Below are positions 9,076 through 19,195 of a DNA stretch of 28,988 nucleotides, piece by piece. Each line of letters starts with the position of its first letter. Position 1 is the stretch's first letter. Source of the stretch: Chara braunii (Eukaryota > Streptophyta > Charophyceae > Charales > Characeae); NCBI GenBank assembly GCA_003427395.1, contig BFEA01000291.1:1585462-1614449 (forward strand), written 5' to 3'. Under the pieces are notes generated by a model. That model did not search any database. It saw only the letters and a list, made by a program, of their open reading frames with translations, and was not told the DNA's origin. The translations under genes and the position numbers were made by a program.

Positions 9076-10116
9076 GTTAGCACAGGATAGACCAATCTCC
9101 TCCGAGGAATTGCTGCATGCAGCCAAACAAATGACTAAAGGAAGGGCTCCGGGTGAAGACGGCCTGCTCATTGAATTTTTCCTCCAATTTTGGACTCTTT
9201 TCTGCAACGATCTAGTCCATATTTACAACGAGACCCTGACTGGCGTGAGACTTCCTCCTAGTGTGACGAAGGGGATCATCACGCTCATATATAAGAAAGG
9301 GGAGAAAAGCAACATCCGCAATTGACGCCCAATCTCCTTGTTGAACAATGTTTACAAACTGTTAGCAAAAACCTTGGCAATTAGATTGGCGCTATACTTA
9401 CCTTACTTGGTGGGAGTTGACCAAGGCGCATTTGTTAAGGGAAGATCAATCTTGGACAACATTGTTACAGTGATCGAATCAATGCAAATAATCACGGACG
9501 AGGAGTTAGACACGACGGTCCTACTCCTAGATCTAGAGAAGGCTTATGATAGGGTTAGCTGGGCCTTCGTCATGAAAACCCTTAGGCATATGGGACTAGG
9601 TCCGAACTTTTGCATATGGGTGAAGGCGATGTATTTCCACGCCTCGGCCTCCGTGATGATTAACGGCAGGATTCACCGCCCTTTCCCTTGACTCGATCTC
9701 TTCGACAAGGCTGCCCACTAGTGCCATTGCTGTTCGTTTTGCAAATGGATGTGCTGCTCAATAAGGTGAGGAGTAATCCCTACATTATTGGACTGAGAAC
9801 CCGACATCAGCAGCAATTCAAAGGAAGTGCATTGGCAGATGACCTCACCATAGTCTCTAGGAATACAACCAACTCTCTGCTAGCGGTTCCAGAGACATTG
9901 GTAGAATACTGTGCTCTTTGTGAGGCTCAAGTCAATTGGTCAAAGTTTGTGTTTTTCTTGCCAGACGAGTATGAGATTTGCGTGGATTTTGGGATGAAAA
10001 AGATCCCTACTGACTTTTCTGAAAGATTTCTAGGGGTGCAAGTTTCTCTGCAGAATTGTGCTGAGACACAAGACAAGATCCTAGTGGGAAAAGTGGAGCA
10101 GCGACTACAAAAATAG
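9065..10116 (+). pseudogene. LINE ORF2, reverse transcriptase core
   Basis: Non-LTR reverse transcriptase (RVT_1-like). Motifs in order: GRAPGEDGLLIEFF; NxRPISLLN, whose Trp position is now TGA at 9323-9325; VDQGAFVKGRSILDN; LLLDLEKAYDRVSW with a catalytic Asp; LRQGCPLVPLLFVL; and LADD in place of the usual YADD. A frame change occurs near 9680-9690 between the GRIHRPFP and SLRQGCP segments, and a TAG lies at 10114-10116. The Tyr-to-Leu change at the polymerase box may be decay. Confidence 0.9.
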
Positions 10117-11670
10117 AAAACAATTTACGGGTTTTTGCTGTTCGAGAGGGCTAAAATTGTGAATGCAGCAGTCTTCTCTCAGTTGTGGTATGTGGGGACG
10201 ATCAGACCCCTGGGGAAGAAGGTCGCGCAATCCATTAGAGTGGCGGCTACTATGTACATTTGGAAACCTGAGGCGGAGGAAGGGCAAGGGCATATGTCAA
10301 AGCTATCCTGGGATAAGATCACGATGGTAAAGGAGGAAGGAGCTTTGGTAGTGCTCGATCCTATACGCCCAAACAAGGCCCTCCTTTCCAAATGGCCGGT
10401 TAAGGCGGTCATGGACACAGAGGAGCGTAGTTGGGTGGCTCTGGCGGAATACATCTTGGCTAAGGATTGGGGCCTGAGCAATGGGGAGGATGTGTGGCTA
10501 TTAGTGTCGACCCCAGCATATCAGCGACGGAGGCCGAAGTCCATATTCTGGCAAGAGATCATTCAGGCATGGCAGACATTGGTGCCAGGCCCCGCCAGAG
10601 AACCACAGACGCAGGATGAAGTACTGAGTCAATCTCTGTTCGAAAACCGCTGGATTAAGAACCAGGAAGGGTCTACGTTCGTAATATCAGGGAGTGGCAA
10701 TTTTGGGGGAGCTTGGGTGGAAAAAGGAGTGCTCAGGGTCGAGGACTTGTGGGATGAAACACGAAAGACTTGGAAAAGTACAGAGGACTTGAGGATTAAA
10801 CTCGGAAGATTGTGGCATGTGGAAGCAAGGAGGGACGCGTTAATACAGGCCATACCGGCGGATTGGAAACAACTGCTGAAAAATGAAACAGCTACAGGTC
10901 AGTCGTACCGACCTGTGCTCAGTGTGGGAGGAGATATGCAAGTTTATAAACAAGTGGACCAAGGAAAGTTCGAAGTGTGGGAAAGGCAAAGGAAGGAAGG
11001 CATCATCCAAAACACTCTGGCATTTAAAGAGGAACGGGTGTTCGACAACCATTGTCTAATGGAGGAAGTAAGGGTATTTTTGCAGTTCTCCGCGGCTGGG
11101 GCACCTCAACCGGTCCTACAGCTTAACGACACCCCAATCAGGCTGATGCAATTGGACATCGGCCTACTTGGGTGGTCCAATTCAAGGAGCCAGCCAACAA
11201 TCCACCAGTACACCTCCAAGCTGGGCATGGGGATACAGAGATCGGAAGAAAGTTCTTCTCGGAAGATACAAGAGGTTATACCTGAGTCCTGCACAGGCTC
11301 AAGTTTGTCTGTGGAATTTTACAAGGAAAAATGGAAGGTGTGCTAGACACTGCCAGACAAGAAAGCCGCTTCGATAGTGTGGCTGATAACCCACGCTACT
11401 CCGTTGGATGCGGTAGCATTGTTTGAAAGAGCGATGAATGTGGACGTGAGGTGTGTCAGATGCCACCGTCAACCTGAGGACACTGAGCATTTGTGGGGCA
11501 TATGCCCCCTCTCATTCCGGATTTGGAAGTGGTGGTCGCACCACTGGAAGGAGCTGGGCGGGCCAGCAGAGGTAGAATGGGACCAAGAATGGGCAATAAC
11601 GGGGCAACTCAGACCCCCACTGAGAAGCGGGAAGGGGTGGGGGTATGTGGCAACGACAATCCGAGCACTC
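10117..11670 (+). pseudogene. LINE ORF2, C-terminal region with zf-RVT-like motif
   Basis: Continues the frame of the preceding segment past its TAG. Starts with the post-polymerase segment FERAKIVNAAVFSQLWY and runs open to a TAG at 11344-11346. It then resumes in the same frame with CVRCHRQPEDTEHLWGICP, the CxxC-x-H-x-C module of plant LINE ORF2 (zf-RVT). The frame reaches 11670, where an AT-rich element interrupts it. The zinc module probably contacts template RNA or DNA, by analogy. Confidence 0.75.
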
Positions 11671-12567
11671 AACATAGGATTCGTGAATACCCAATAAAAA
11701 AAAATGTTGGGTTTGAACGAAATTTATTTAGGATCCTGAAAGTACGGTTTTTAGGTCTTCTACATGAGCAAGATTTTTTGCAAAGTTAAAAAACCACAAA
11801 AAAATAATAAAAATATATTTTTTGAGAACCACTGGAAGTGGCGAGGATAAAAATAAAAATTTTCACAGTGAATCATTACTAGGCGGAGCATCATATTTAT
11901 AAATTGAAATATCCATGTTTTTAATTATCTCAAAAAATTAAGTGTATAGTTTTATAAGTTGTGTATCAAGACGAACATGTTTGAGGGTTTGGCGAGCGTG
12001 CATACGTATTGTCTTGTTTGTTAATACGTTCGCCATAACATATTCTCCCATATGTGGGCAAACTTTTTTTTCTAAAAATATTTTTTTTTTCTTTCGGTTT
12101 TTTATTTTTAACTTGATTTTGACTAAGAATTTGAAGATGTGTCTGAGACAAAAGTTGTTTGTGCTATTATTTGACATAACATATATTTTTTGAGAAATAT
12201 TTTACTGTTAACTTCAAAATTGCTTTATAGAGTCTATAAATGTTAAAAACGACATATAGTCCTACATGTCGAAATTCACTAAAACTGTTTTTTTACAACT
12301 TTCGAGTTTGTTTTATTGGAGCTCTGCTTTTCTGGAAGTCTATTGAGAATGACTTATAGTCCTATAACAGGATTTTTGCAAGAATGAGTTTTCCTCCACA
12401 TCTTAAGGATCGCTTGACTGTTTGCCTGATTTTTTGCCTTCTCTCTCGGAAAGTGGTCGAAAATGTGTTTTTTTTTTAAATCAGAATTAGAAGTTGACTT
12501 CCATTTTTTCACTCTATACAAAATGTTGGGTATTGTGGTCTTGTTGGGTTTTCACGAATCCTGTGTT
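11671..12567. mobile_element. AT-rich 897-bp TIR element inserted into LINE ORF2
   Basis: Imperfect 26-bp terminal inverted repeats, about three mismatches: AACATAGGATTCGTGAA at the left and its complement (AACACAGGATTCGTGAA read inward) at the right. Flanks are ACTC (11667-11670) and ACTT (12568-12571), read as a diverged 4-bp target duplication. Composition is strikingly AT-rich against the LINE. A TATAGTCCTA motif recurs inside (12257 and 12355). No ORF looks like a transposase, so it is non-autonomous. A 4-bp duplication would suit Sola-type transposons among others; superfamily not settled. Confidence 0.7.
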
Positions 12568-12838
12568 ACTTGTGATTTAGTGGATTTGGAAGGAGAGGAA
12601 CTCCGTATTATTTCAAGGCAAGTACTTCTCGGACGCAGAACTGAAGAGCGGCATGAAGGCCTCACTGCGATGCATGATATTGGTGGATTGGAGGAAGAAA
12701 GTCTTATCTAAGGCGGAACCGGGACGCTACAAGGCAAGATTATGGTTCCTGCGCTCATGGGCCAAGAACAATCGGCTGGTAGTTGTCTCAGCTTCAACAG
12801 GGAAATTGGTACTATCCCCATGGTTAAAGGCCGAGTAA
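12568..12838 (+). pseudogene. LINE ORF2, extreme C-terminus beyond the inserted element
   Basis: Carries WIWKERN followed by VLFQGKYFS, the classic end of plant L1 ORF2, and runs open to a TAA at 12836-12838. If the 897-base insert and one 4-base flank copy are subtracted, this frame joins the upstream one exactly, with a single TAG at 12578-12580 just before WIWKERN. This fixes the insert boundaries and shows that both parts belong to one ORF2. Confidence 0.75.
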
Positions 12839-13341
12839 TCTGCAGAAGAAGAACAGGGTATTAGGGAAAGGTTCCTCTGGAGAGCAGAATCTTCAGTTGG
12901 GATAAAATTGGGACTTTGCGCATTAGGAATATTGATCGGGAGAGGGAAGCGAATAACTGTTGTAGTTGGCGGGGAATGGGAGACAGTTGGAGATGGGTTA
13001 ACGGGTAGGAATGTCGGGCATGAGCATAAGGCTGGTCCTACCTGCCACTCGGTAGATCTGCATGCCTTGAGGTTTGGCAGATAGGCCCTGTATCCGAAAT
13101 AGGGTCAAAGGGGGCCGCCTTCTAAGCGAGAGCTCGAATGGGGTCATGTGGTTTGGTTTTGTCTGTCAGGTTGGTCTGGCCAGGTTATTGCTCGCAGTGT
13201 CATTTGCCAGGTTGGTCTGGTAGCGTCAAAAACTTGTGTCGGTTTCCGGGTAGAATTGTGAGGTCCCCGACCTTCCTTGCTTATCATTCTAATAAACAAA
13301 TGCTCGAATTTAAAATTAAAAAAAAAATAAAATAAAAAAAA
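12839..13341 (+). other. LINE 3' UTR and poly(A) tail
   Basis: About 480 bases without coding potential, with a repeated CAGGTTGGTCTGG motif (about 13167 and 13208), AATAAA at 13291-13296 and an A-rich tail at 13318-13341. Sequence changes abruptly after the tail, marking the 3' end of the element. Confidence 0.7.
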
Positions 13342-13375
13342 TCGTTCACAAAAGTTCTTGCACAATTGGTGGATG

Positions 13376-13541
13376 GCGCCGTGTGACCAGCCAAGTACCA
13401 AATCCCCATTTCTCCAAATGGCCGCGACCTTGTCCCATCTAAAAAGGTACAACAGTGTGACGTGGACCATGCCCAAAACCTCAAATTGGCCCTTTCCGAA
13501 TCCACATATTTTGCGGATTTGGGGTCGCCGTGTGAGTATGC
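13376..13541. mobile_element. MITE family B-like copy, inverse partner of the 26257 copy
   Basis: Its reverse complement matches 26257-26412 closely over about 150 bases (for example GCCAAGTACCAAATCCCCAT here). The right end reads GTGTGAGTATGCCC, the complement of the family B terminus GGGCATACTCACAC. The left terminus was not clearly found, so the copy may be truncated. Confidence 0.6.
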
Positions 13542-13935
13542 CCTCAAGAACTATTCAGGCACTCACCAATTTGGCAGCGCTACATGACAGCCCTTCTACA
13601 ACGCTAGATGACAGCGCCAACTTGTTCTGATGGTCAGGGCAGGAGGCACACCCGCGAGAAAAGAGGCCGGAGCAGGGTTAGGTGGGACGACACTAGAAAA
13701 CCTGAGCGTTGCAGGCTGTGAACTCTATACAAAAAGAGAGTGCCCTTCGAGAGCACTTTCTGACAGCTCTCGAAAGGGTGTTGTCATGAATTCCAGTCTA
13801 GAGTAAGTGGAGCGAGACGTTATTCTCAAAACTTCAAGAGTCTAGAGTGGTGGAGCGAGGCCCAGGGTCTTGCTCTACAACTCCCGATTCTTGAAGAGGG
13901 TTGTCACGCCTCTAGCTCTCGAATGTTATGTACAA
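13542..13935. other. Decayed MITE-related sequence; no gene
   Basis: Contains a hairpin at 13744-13779 (CCCTTCGAGAG and CTCTCGAAAGGG) and two pieces reading GGAGCGAG (near 13810 and 13854), the inner part of the family A terminus. These look like remnants of family A elements too broken to delimit. Confidence 0.4.
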
Positions 13936-14057
13936 GGGTGCCCTCGCTGCACTACTCTCATGCACAAAACACAAAAAATATGGCGGTGTATCTTCTCATG
14001 TTCTAGTAGAAGATTCATTCTCATTCTGCACATTTGGGGAGTAGTGCAGCGAGGCCC
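13936..14057 (+). mobile_element. MITE family A, short form, copy 1
   Basis: About 122 bases. The right terminus GAGTAGTGCAGCGAGGCCC pairs with the left CCCTCGCTGCACTACTC. The interior has the family core AAAAATATGGCGGTGTATCTTC, then CATGTTCTAG, CATTCTCATT and TGCACATTT. The left-most bases are altered (GGGTGCCCTCG). No coding capacity. Confidence 0.75.
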
Positions 14058-14364
14058 TATGTCACTCCTCTAACTCTCCACTGGTATCTGTGATATTGAA
14101 CCTCACTGCACTTCACGAGTGCATCACCACGACACTGCCTCTTAACGTGGCACCTCCAAAGGAGCTTCAAAAGTTGTCAGACATGTGCTAGAAAACATCA
14201 AGAGTTCGTCATCACCGCACTTACAAAAGTTCGTCAGTTTCAAGAGTTGTCAGAAAACCCTCTTGGTGTGAACGCTTGAAGGTTCGAGAGTGCCCACCTG
14301 CAAGGACGTTTTTATCAAGGGAGGGCGGCGGGACCATTCACCCTCTTTGAAATTATAAGAGTGT
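14058..14364. other. Unassigned spacer
   Basis: About 300 bases with repeated short words (AAAAGTTGTCAG, AAGAGTTCGTCA, AAGAGTTGTCAG) but no ORF, RNA gene or delimited element that I can support. Confidence 0.3.
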
Positions 14365-14791
14365 GGGCCTCGCCACACCACTCCCGACTCCGGGAAAAAT
14401 TTTGGGAGTACTCCAGAATCTCCGAAGGCGTGAAAATCCATTCGGGAGTGCGCTTCGCCACACTGCACTCCCGACTTGGGGCGTTCTCCGATTTGGAGGC
14501 CAGAACGTGCACTTCAGACAGAGACTGTCTAGCACTGTCCATCATGTGGCAACAAAAATTGTGAGGAGAATACTTGTTTGTGCACGAGTTCTCCGGTCGA
14601 AACACAAGCCTTCGCGAGAGGTCTCCCGAAAATGGCCTTTTACAGGCGGGAGGCTCAAGCAATGTCGGGAGTGCTCTCGGGAGCCACATTCTAACAGCTC
14701 CCACATTCAATCTCACAGATTGAACTCGGGAGCTGGTGTGGCGACGCTGCACTCCCGAAAATGGTCATGCCGGAAGTAGTGTAGCGAGGCC
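14365..14791 (+). mobile_element. MITE family A, long form with CGGGAGTG subterminal repeats
   Basis: Left end GGGCCTCGCCACACCACT and right end AGTAGTGTAGCGAGGCC are inverted repeats of the family A type. The roughly 427-base interior is filled with CGGGAGTG or its complement CACTCCCG (about 14380, 14450, 14468, 14668, 14749). Such subterminal arrays are typical binding sites for a transposase. No coding capacity. Target duplication not clear. Confidence 0.6.
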
Positions 14792-16440
14792 TTATGCCTC
14801 CTATCTCGACAAACAAACGAGGCTGGCAAACGAGGCTCGCACCGTCGTGTAGTGACGTGCCAATTTGCTTCAAGCAAACAAGAGTCGAGAGTGGAGAGTA
14901 AGTGTAGTGAAGACTGCAATTGCGGCCATTTCGATTGTCTGACAACTCTTGAAGCACGCTTGAAGTTTTTTGTGAGTTAAGCGTAGTGCAGGGAGACCCA
15001 TTGGTCGTGGCACTGGTTCCCACCCTACCAGGGAGGTCTAGCATGAGTGCGTGAGTGAAATGGCGGATAAAGGGCATTTGTGCATACCAGCTTCCGTAAC
15101 CAAGCGACCTTTTGAACCCCTGAGTTTTCCTTGTTGTTCTGATTCTTCAGATTTTTTTTTGGCTCTTGTCGAGTACACCTTATTTTTGCTATCTCCCCAG
15201 TGCATGGAATCGCAAGTCAACCAGGCTTGCTCATGTATGAAACGACGTCTCTTTTGGACTTCTTTGCAATTTCCTTTTAGCAACCCATGTATCTATGTAG
15301 GAATTACGCGCGCCTTAGCAAGCGCGCTAGGAATTTTGCTCGACAGTTGAAAACTCTGGAACTTACGAGCGCTCTTTCCGCTAACGTGTCCTTTCTCGAA
15401 AATGTATCTTTCCGCACACACCCTTGAAAGATATGTGAATTTTTAGTAGGAAGATAGATAGACGTAGGATTTTTGCGGGCTCAATTTCGCGCGCCGACAT
15501 TGCTTTTGAAATTTTCAATCTTTAAGTAGCTTTAAAACCATAATGGATGGAACGTAACTGTTTCGATGTCTTTTTCTTTTCCACATCCATGCCATGCATG
15601 CAAGCTTTCCCCGCTTTCCGTCGAGGACCCATGCCATCTTCACCCTCCTCCTCTTCGCGTCTTCTCTCCCTCACCCGTAACTGTTTTCCATCCCCTCTCC
15701 CCTCGCACTTTGCCCTTACTCCTCGTTTGAATCTTGGTCCCGCTCCATGCTACCTTTCGTGCTCTCGTCCTTCCCGCCTTCAACCCCATACCGGAAATCC
15801 CTACCAAACCCCCTCAAAGTATTTGAAGCCATTAGGCGACGACGTGTATGAAGGATACCTCTCGCACACTGTAATGTGATTAGCTATGAAGAAACTCGCA
15901 GGATCGATATGGCTTTCCTTGGGGGATTAACCCAAACTCCCCCCTCATCCCATCTTGACTCCAACTCACTCTCCTCCATCTTCTATTCCCCTTTTCGCAA
16001 CTATAAAACCTTCAAACGCATCTGATAAACTTTCTTAACCCATCTGCCAACATCCGGGGGGTCGTGGCTAGGTGATGTGCAAGTAGCGAGTCGGAAAGTC
16101 CCGACAAGCCAACTGCAGTGTATGCATGACTGTGTGCAGGGTGACCACGACGAACTGCGGGATCTAAGCAAATTGGTGTAAAGGCTTAGTTGGTGGGGTG
16201 ACGATCGTTGTGGTTTGAAGGTTGGTACGTGGCAGTTGGGATCGTCAGTACCTGAGTGAGAGGAGTGTATGTGTACGAGTTCTTGTAAGAAGACTTGTGC
16301 GCCTTGATTTTCAGATTCCTCTTTCTTTGGTTCTCAAAAGCTAAGCTCACGGCGATTGGCCGGGTGTTCCCCTCCTGAAGATTGTCTGTATAACCAGAGT
16401 TCTCTCCATCTCTCCTCAGTTCTCTTCTTCGGTCAAGCTA
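14792..16440. other. Long stretch without recognisable gene
   Basis: Open frames here (for example 15547-15879, 110 codons, Ser/Pro/Leu-rich) match no family I know and their composition follows local CT-richness. A hairpin with GCGCG/CGCGC arms lies at about 15308-15327. From about 16070 there is a GC-richer block and a TATAA at 16390-16394 followed by CT-rich sequence, which could be a promoter or an LTR, but no matching second LTR, primer-binding site or ORF supports either. Confidence 0.3.

Positions 16441-16443
<3 letters not shown>

Positions 16444-16490
<47 letters not shown>
16444..16490. repeat. (CT)n microsatellite
   Basis: More than twenty uninterrupted CT dinucleotides followed by a short C-run. 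It lies about 50 bases downstream of a TATAA sequence, so it could be in a transcribed leader, but no gene is evident. Confidence 0.95.
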
Positions 16491-17679
16491 CCCCTTTTGC
16501 TCTTATCTATCTCATGAATGTTCGAGATTCCCTTGATCTGGCCCGCCTCTGTTGAATTCAACCGGGTCTTGCACAAGGGAGTATTATTGAACTCAAATGG
16601 ACCTGTGAGCCTCAAGAGATCTTATCGGTCCTTTGTGTTGACGTGCCTCTCGAACATCTGAAGAATCGTATATGTGAGATTTGATGTACGTTTGTATTGA
16701 TTGGGCTAACAAAGTAAGAATCTCGCTGAGGTTATGGGCATGCATGTTTGCCGCTCCTGTGATGAATGATGATTGTTATTGTGATTGAATTGAACTCACA
16801 CTTTTCTTTTGTTTGGTTCGCCGGATGGATGAAATGCAATAAAGTCTATAGTATCACAACTGATTACTTTTATGATTGAACAGTTGATTGGGTAGACTCA
16901 CGTACTCAATATTTGCTTGCGCCACGTGGACCGATTGTTCCGACCCGTCTGGGTGCCAACTCCCCACATCCCCATCGCGACTGTTTCCGTATAACGAGGA
17001 AAGGACACGTGTCTTCAAGTGGGACGTACGGAAAGTCATCGCTAAGATCAACGGGCACTATTATTTTCCACCTGAGACAGTGCTCTGGATTCGTAGGCGT
17101 TGGTTTTGTCATTATCGATACTCACTTCTCCCCGTATTTATTGATATTGTCTTTTCATGAGTTGATCGTCATCCCGTGGGCGGCGATTGCACCCCAATGG
17201 CCTAACACTCTGTGTAGCGATTGTCATCGCGCAGAGCGTTATCGAAAAAGACGGTCCCACTACCGAACATGTGGCGAAGACGAACGCAAGGAACGAGCAG
17301 CCCGGTTGAGGTCATCCCCGTCAGATTCCGAGCTTTGTAACGAGTTGCGTAGGGATCTGATTCGAAAATGAGATCCCACGTGCATAACTTCGCCCTTCCA
17401 CTCTAAAAGACAGCCAACAACCCGCGTGAAGGTTCAATGATACTTTTTGGATTGAATGGATGTTTGAAAATTACGCGCGTTTGTTCCCTTCCCGCGCAAC
17501 GATAACCCTTTCTCACTAAACCGGAACCACACGGAGGACTTCAGTTTTGCCTATGTCCTTACACTCAATTCCCCAAAAATCCTTAACACACCACATTTTG
17601 TTGTCTTTCAAAGCCTATTCCACATAAGTAATCACTCTGGCCAGAAGACAACCCAGGGCGTGAGGTTAGAACGTCACAC
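16491..17679. other. Unassigned stretch with two overlapping unknown ORFs
   Basis: Includes AATAAA at about 16839 and two overlapping open frames, 16888-17160 (90 codons) and 16913-17371 (152 codons, with a basic ERYRKRRSHYR segment near the end). Neither resembles a known family, and overlap in different frames means at most one could be real. A degraded retroelement is possible. I cannot assign a function. Confidence 0.25.
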
Positions 17680-17793
17680 GTCGCCATACCACGCTCAAAA
17701 TGAGAGAAAAATAAAAATGTGGCGATTCATTTGACTATGTTATAGCGGGAAATTCATTCTTATTTCGCACATTTCGAGAGTGGTGTGGCGATG
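17680..17793 (+). mobile_element. MITE family A, short form, divergent copy 6
   Basis: About 114 bases: left CGCCATACCACGCTC and right GAGAGTGGTGTGGCG are imperfect inverted repeats. The core AAAAATGTGGCGATTCAT, then TATAGCGGGAAATTCATTCTTATTTCGCACATTT aligned in short pieces, matches the family. It is closest to the copy at 25594. Outer GGGCC bases are lost. Confidence 0.55.
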
Positions 17794-17914
17794 CTCAAAC
17801 ACCTCCTGAATGCTTCATTCGGCAAACATACGAATGGCCAATCGAAAGGAGGGCTGTTGTCATGAAAGGTAGCAAACCCCTCTTGGCGGCACCTGCGCCT
17901 GCTCATCCGTTTGT

Positions 17915-18037
17915 GGGCCTCGCTCCACTACTCACCACATGCACAGAAGACAAAAAATATGGCAGTGTATCTTTCCATTGTTCTAGATAAAGATCCAGTA
18001 TCTTTTTGCACATCTGGTGAGTAGGGGAGCGAGGCCC
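17915..18037 (+). mobile_element. MITE family A, short form, copy 2
   Basis: 123 bases. Ends GGGCCTCGCTCCACTACTC and GAGTAGGGGAGCGAGGCCC are near-perfect inverted repeats. The core AAAAAATATGGCAGTGTATC is conserved. Flanking bases TGT and TGA do not give a clean duplication. No coding capacity. Confidence 0.8.
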
Positions 18038-18097
18038 TGACTCTAGGCTTCTGCGCACACAACCAGCAGAATGCAGGAGGTTTTGCCACTTCCATTT

Positions 18098-18217
18098 AGG
18101 CCTCGCTCCACCACTCTCCAGATGCAGAAAAGACATGGCGGTGTATCTTCCCATGTTTTGGTAGAATATTCATTCTCATTGTGCACATTTGATGAGTAAT
18201 GGAGCTACAGTAGGCCC
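18098..18217 (+). mobile_element. MITE family A, short form, copy 3
   Basis: About 120 bases, beginning AGGCCTCGCTCCACCACTC with the core ATGGCGGTGTATCTTC. The right terminus is disturbed (GGAGCTACAGTAGGCCC), as if a few bases were inserted. The U6 pseudogene lies 26 bases to its right. Confidence 0.7.
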
Positions 18218-18229
18218 ATTGACCCTTCC

Positions 18230-18341
18230 ACTATTGACCACTCATCCTTTAGGACATCCGTAAAAATTGGAACGATACAAAGAAGATTAGCATGCCCCGT
18301 GCGCAAGGATGGAAAAAAAAAAAAAAAACTATTGACCACTC
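18230..18341 (+). mobile_element. U6 retroposon with A-tail and 14-bp target duplication
   Basis: Full insertion unit: left duplication 18230-18243, U6-derived body, A-tail 18313-18328, right duplication 18328-18341 sharing one A with the tail. The duplication is still identical, so the insertion is younger than most surrounding elements. Confidence 0.92.
18244..18312 (+). pseudogene. U6 snRNA retropseudogene
   Basis: Matches the 5' two thirds of plant U6 spliceosomal RNA: GGACATCCG, AAATTGGAACGATACA, GAAGATTAGCATG and GCGCAAGGATG are all recognisable, with small indels. It stops after GGATG and passes directly into an A-run (18313-18328). A perfect 14-bp duplication ACTATTGACCACTC flanks it (18230-18243 and 18328-18341), the signature of LINE-mediated retroposition of a 3'-truncated RNA. 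It lacks the U6 3' part and any U6 promoter, so it is not a functional gene. Confidence 0.95.
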
Positions 18342-18398
18342 GGGCACACCAGTGCAATGAAAGGTCACACCGGCGATGCGTTCATAGGTAGATACGAT

Positions 18399-18542
18399 GG
18401 GCCTCGCTCCACTACTTTGGATCGAAATTTGCAAAATGAAAGTGAATCTTCCGCTAGAACATGGAAAGATATACATCGCCACAATTCTTTTTTGTTTTTA
18501 GTTTTTCATTTTGTGCATGCCGAGAATCGTGGAGCGAGACCC
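18399..18542 (-). mobile_element. MITE family A, short form, copy 4, inverted
   Basis: 144 bases. GGGCCTCGCTCCACTAC at the left and GTGGAGCGAGACCC at the right. The core is in reverse orientation relative to copies 1-3 (AACATGGAAAGATATACATC). Target duplication GAT on both sides (18396-18398 and 18543-18545). Confidence 0.8.
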
Positions 18543-18557
18543 GATAGCGTGCATCCT

Positions 18558-18721
18558 GGGGCCAAGTCCCACTACCCGCATTCAGTTTCCTCAATGCCTG
18601 AATCTGGACGTGTTTGTGGCTATGTCCCGTTGAGAAAACACAACGGGATTTCGACACATCTTCACAAACACGTCCAGATTCAGTCGTTGGAAACTCAACG
18701 TTGCTAGTGGGACTTGGCCCC
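18558..18721. mobile_element. 164-bp near-perfect foldback with 21-bp perfect arms
   Basis: Outer arms GGGGCCAAGTCCCACTA (18558-18574) and its complement (18705-18721). Inner perfect 21-bp arms at 18598-18618 and 18663-18683 include GGACGTGTTTGTG. Apical stem CCCGTTG (18626-18632) pairs with CAACGGG (18641-18647) around an 8-base loop. A transcript from either strand would form one long hairpin. It is a foldback MITE by structure and could be a small-RNA source, which is inference. Confidence 0.7.
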
Positions 18722-18840
18722 CGGGGTTCATATCCTGACTAGAAAACCAGGCTGGCCTGGCAGATGATCATGAGACGGCAATCAATGTTGTTTTCGGTTT
18801 GTCCATCCAACGGTACGTACTCATTCCATGACACGCATAA

Positions 18841-18962
18841 GGGCCTCACTGCACTACTCTCCAAATGTGCAAAATGAGAATGAATCTTCCTCTAGAAGAT
18901 GGAAAGATACACCGCCACCGTTTTTGTGTTTTGTGCATGTGGATAGTAGTGCAGCGAGGCCC
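18841..18962 (-). mobile_element. MITE family A, short form, copy 5, inverted, with TAA duplication
   Basis: 122 bases, the cleanest member. Left GGGCCTCACTGCACTACTC, right the complement reading GAGGCCC outward. TAA duplicated at 18838-18840 and 18963-18965. The reversed core (GAAAGATACACCGCCACCG) matches copies 1-3. GGG ends with a TAA duplication are typical of PIF/Harbinger (Tourist-like) MITEs. Confidence 0.85.
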
Positions 18963-19195
18963 TAAGCCTGGTTATGCTCCGGTTTGTCCATCCAACGTGC
19001 AAGTCGTTTGGCCGTCTTAGGATATCCGGAATCTTTGCCTGGCTGATGGGAGGCCAGGCTCTCAATTCTTCACGGTTCATTTGCTAAGGCCAAGGCCCAG
19101 CATAGTAACTATAATATGGCACTGCCAGGGAAAAAAAGAGAAAAGAAAAAGAACAAAAGAAAAGAACGTGCATCGGGCCACAGCCGTTGGACATC

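Larger units (their letters stand above)
5309..13341 (+). mobile_element. Degenerate plant-L1-type LINE retrotransposon, plus strand
   Basis: Order: ORF1 with zinc knuckle, ORF2 with AP-type endonuclease, reverse transcriptase, zf-RVT-like Cys/His motif and a WIWKERN tail, then about 480 bases of 3' UTR with AATAAA at 13291-13296 and an A-rich tail at 13318-13341. The left limit is set at the first ORF1 ATG; the true 5' end lies upstream and was not found. Both ORFs carry several stops and frame changes, so the copy is dead as it stands. A separate AT-rich TIR element interrupts it at 11671-12567. No convincing target-site duplication was found. Confidence 0.88.

Noticed and set aside
15547-15879. 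110-codon open frame as a gene
   Set aside because: Its Ser/Pro/Leu content follows CT-rich DNA and no domain, splice or regulatory context supports it.
16070-16500. LTR of an LTR retrotransposon (TATAA followed by CT-rich sequence)
   Set aside because: No second LTR copy, primer-binding site, polypurine tract or gag-pol frame was seen in the window.
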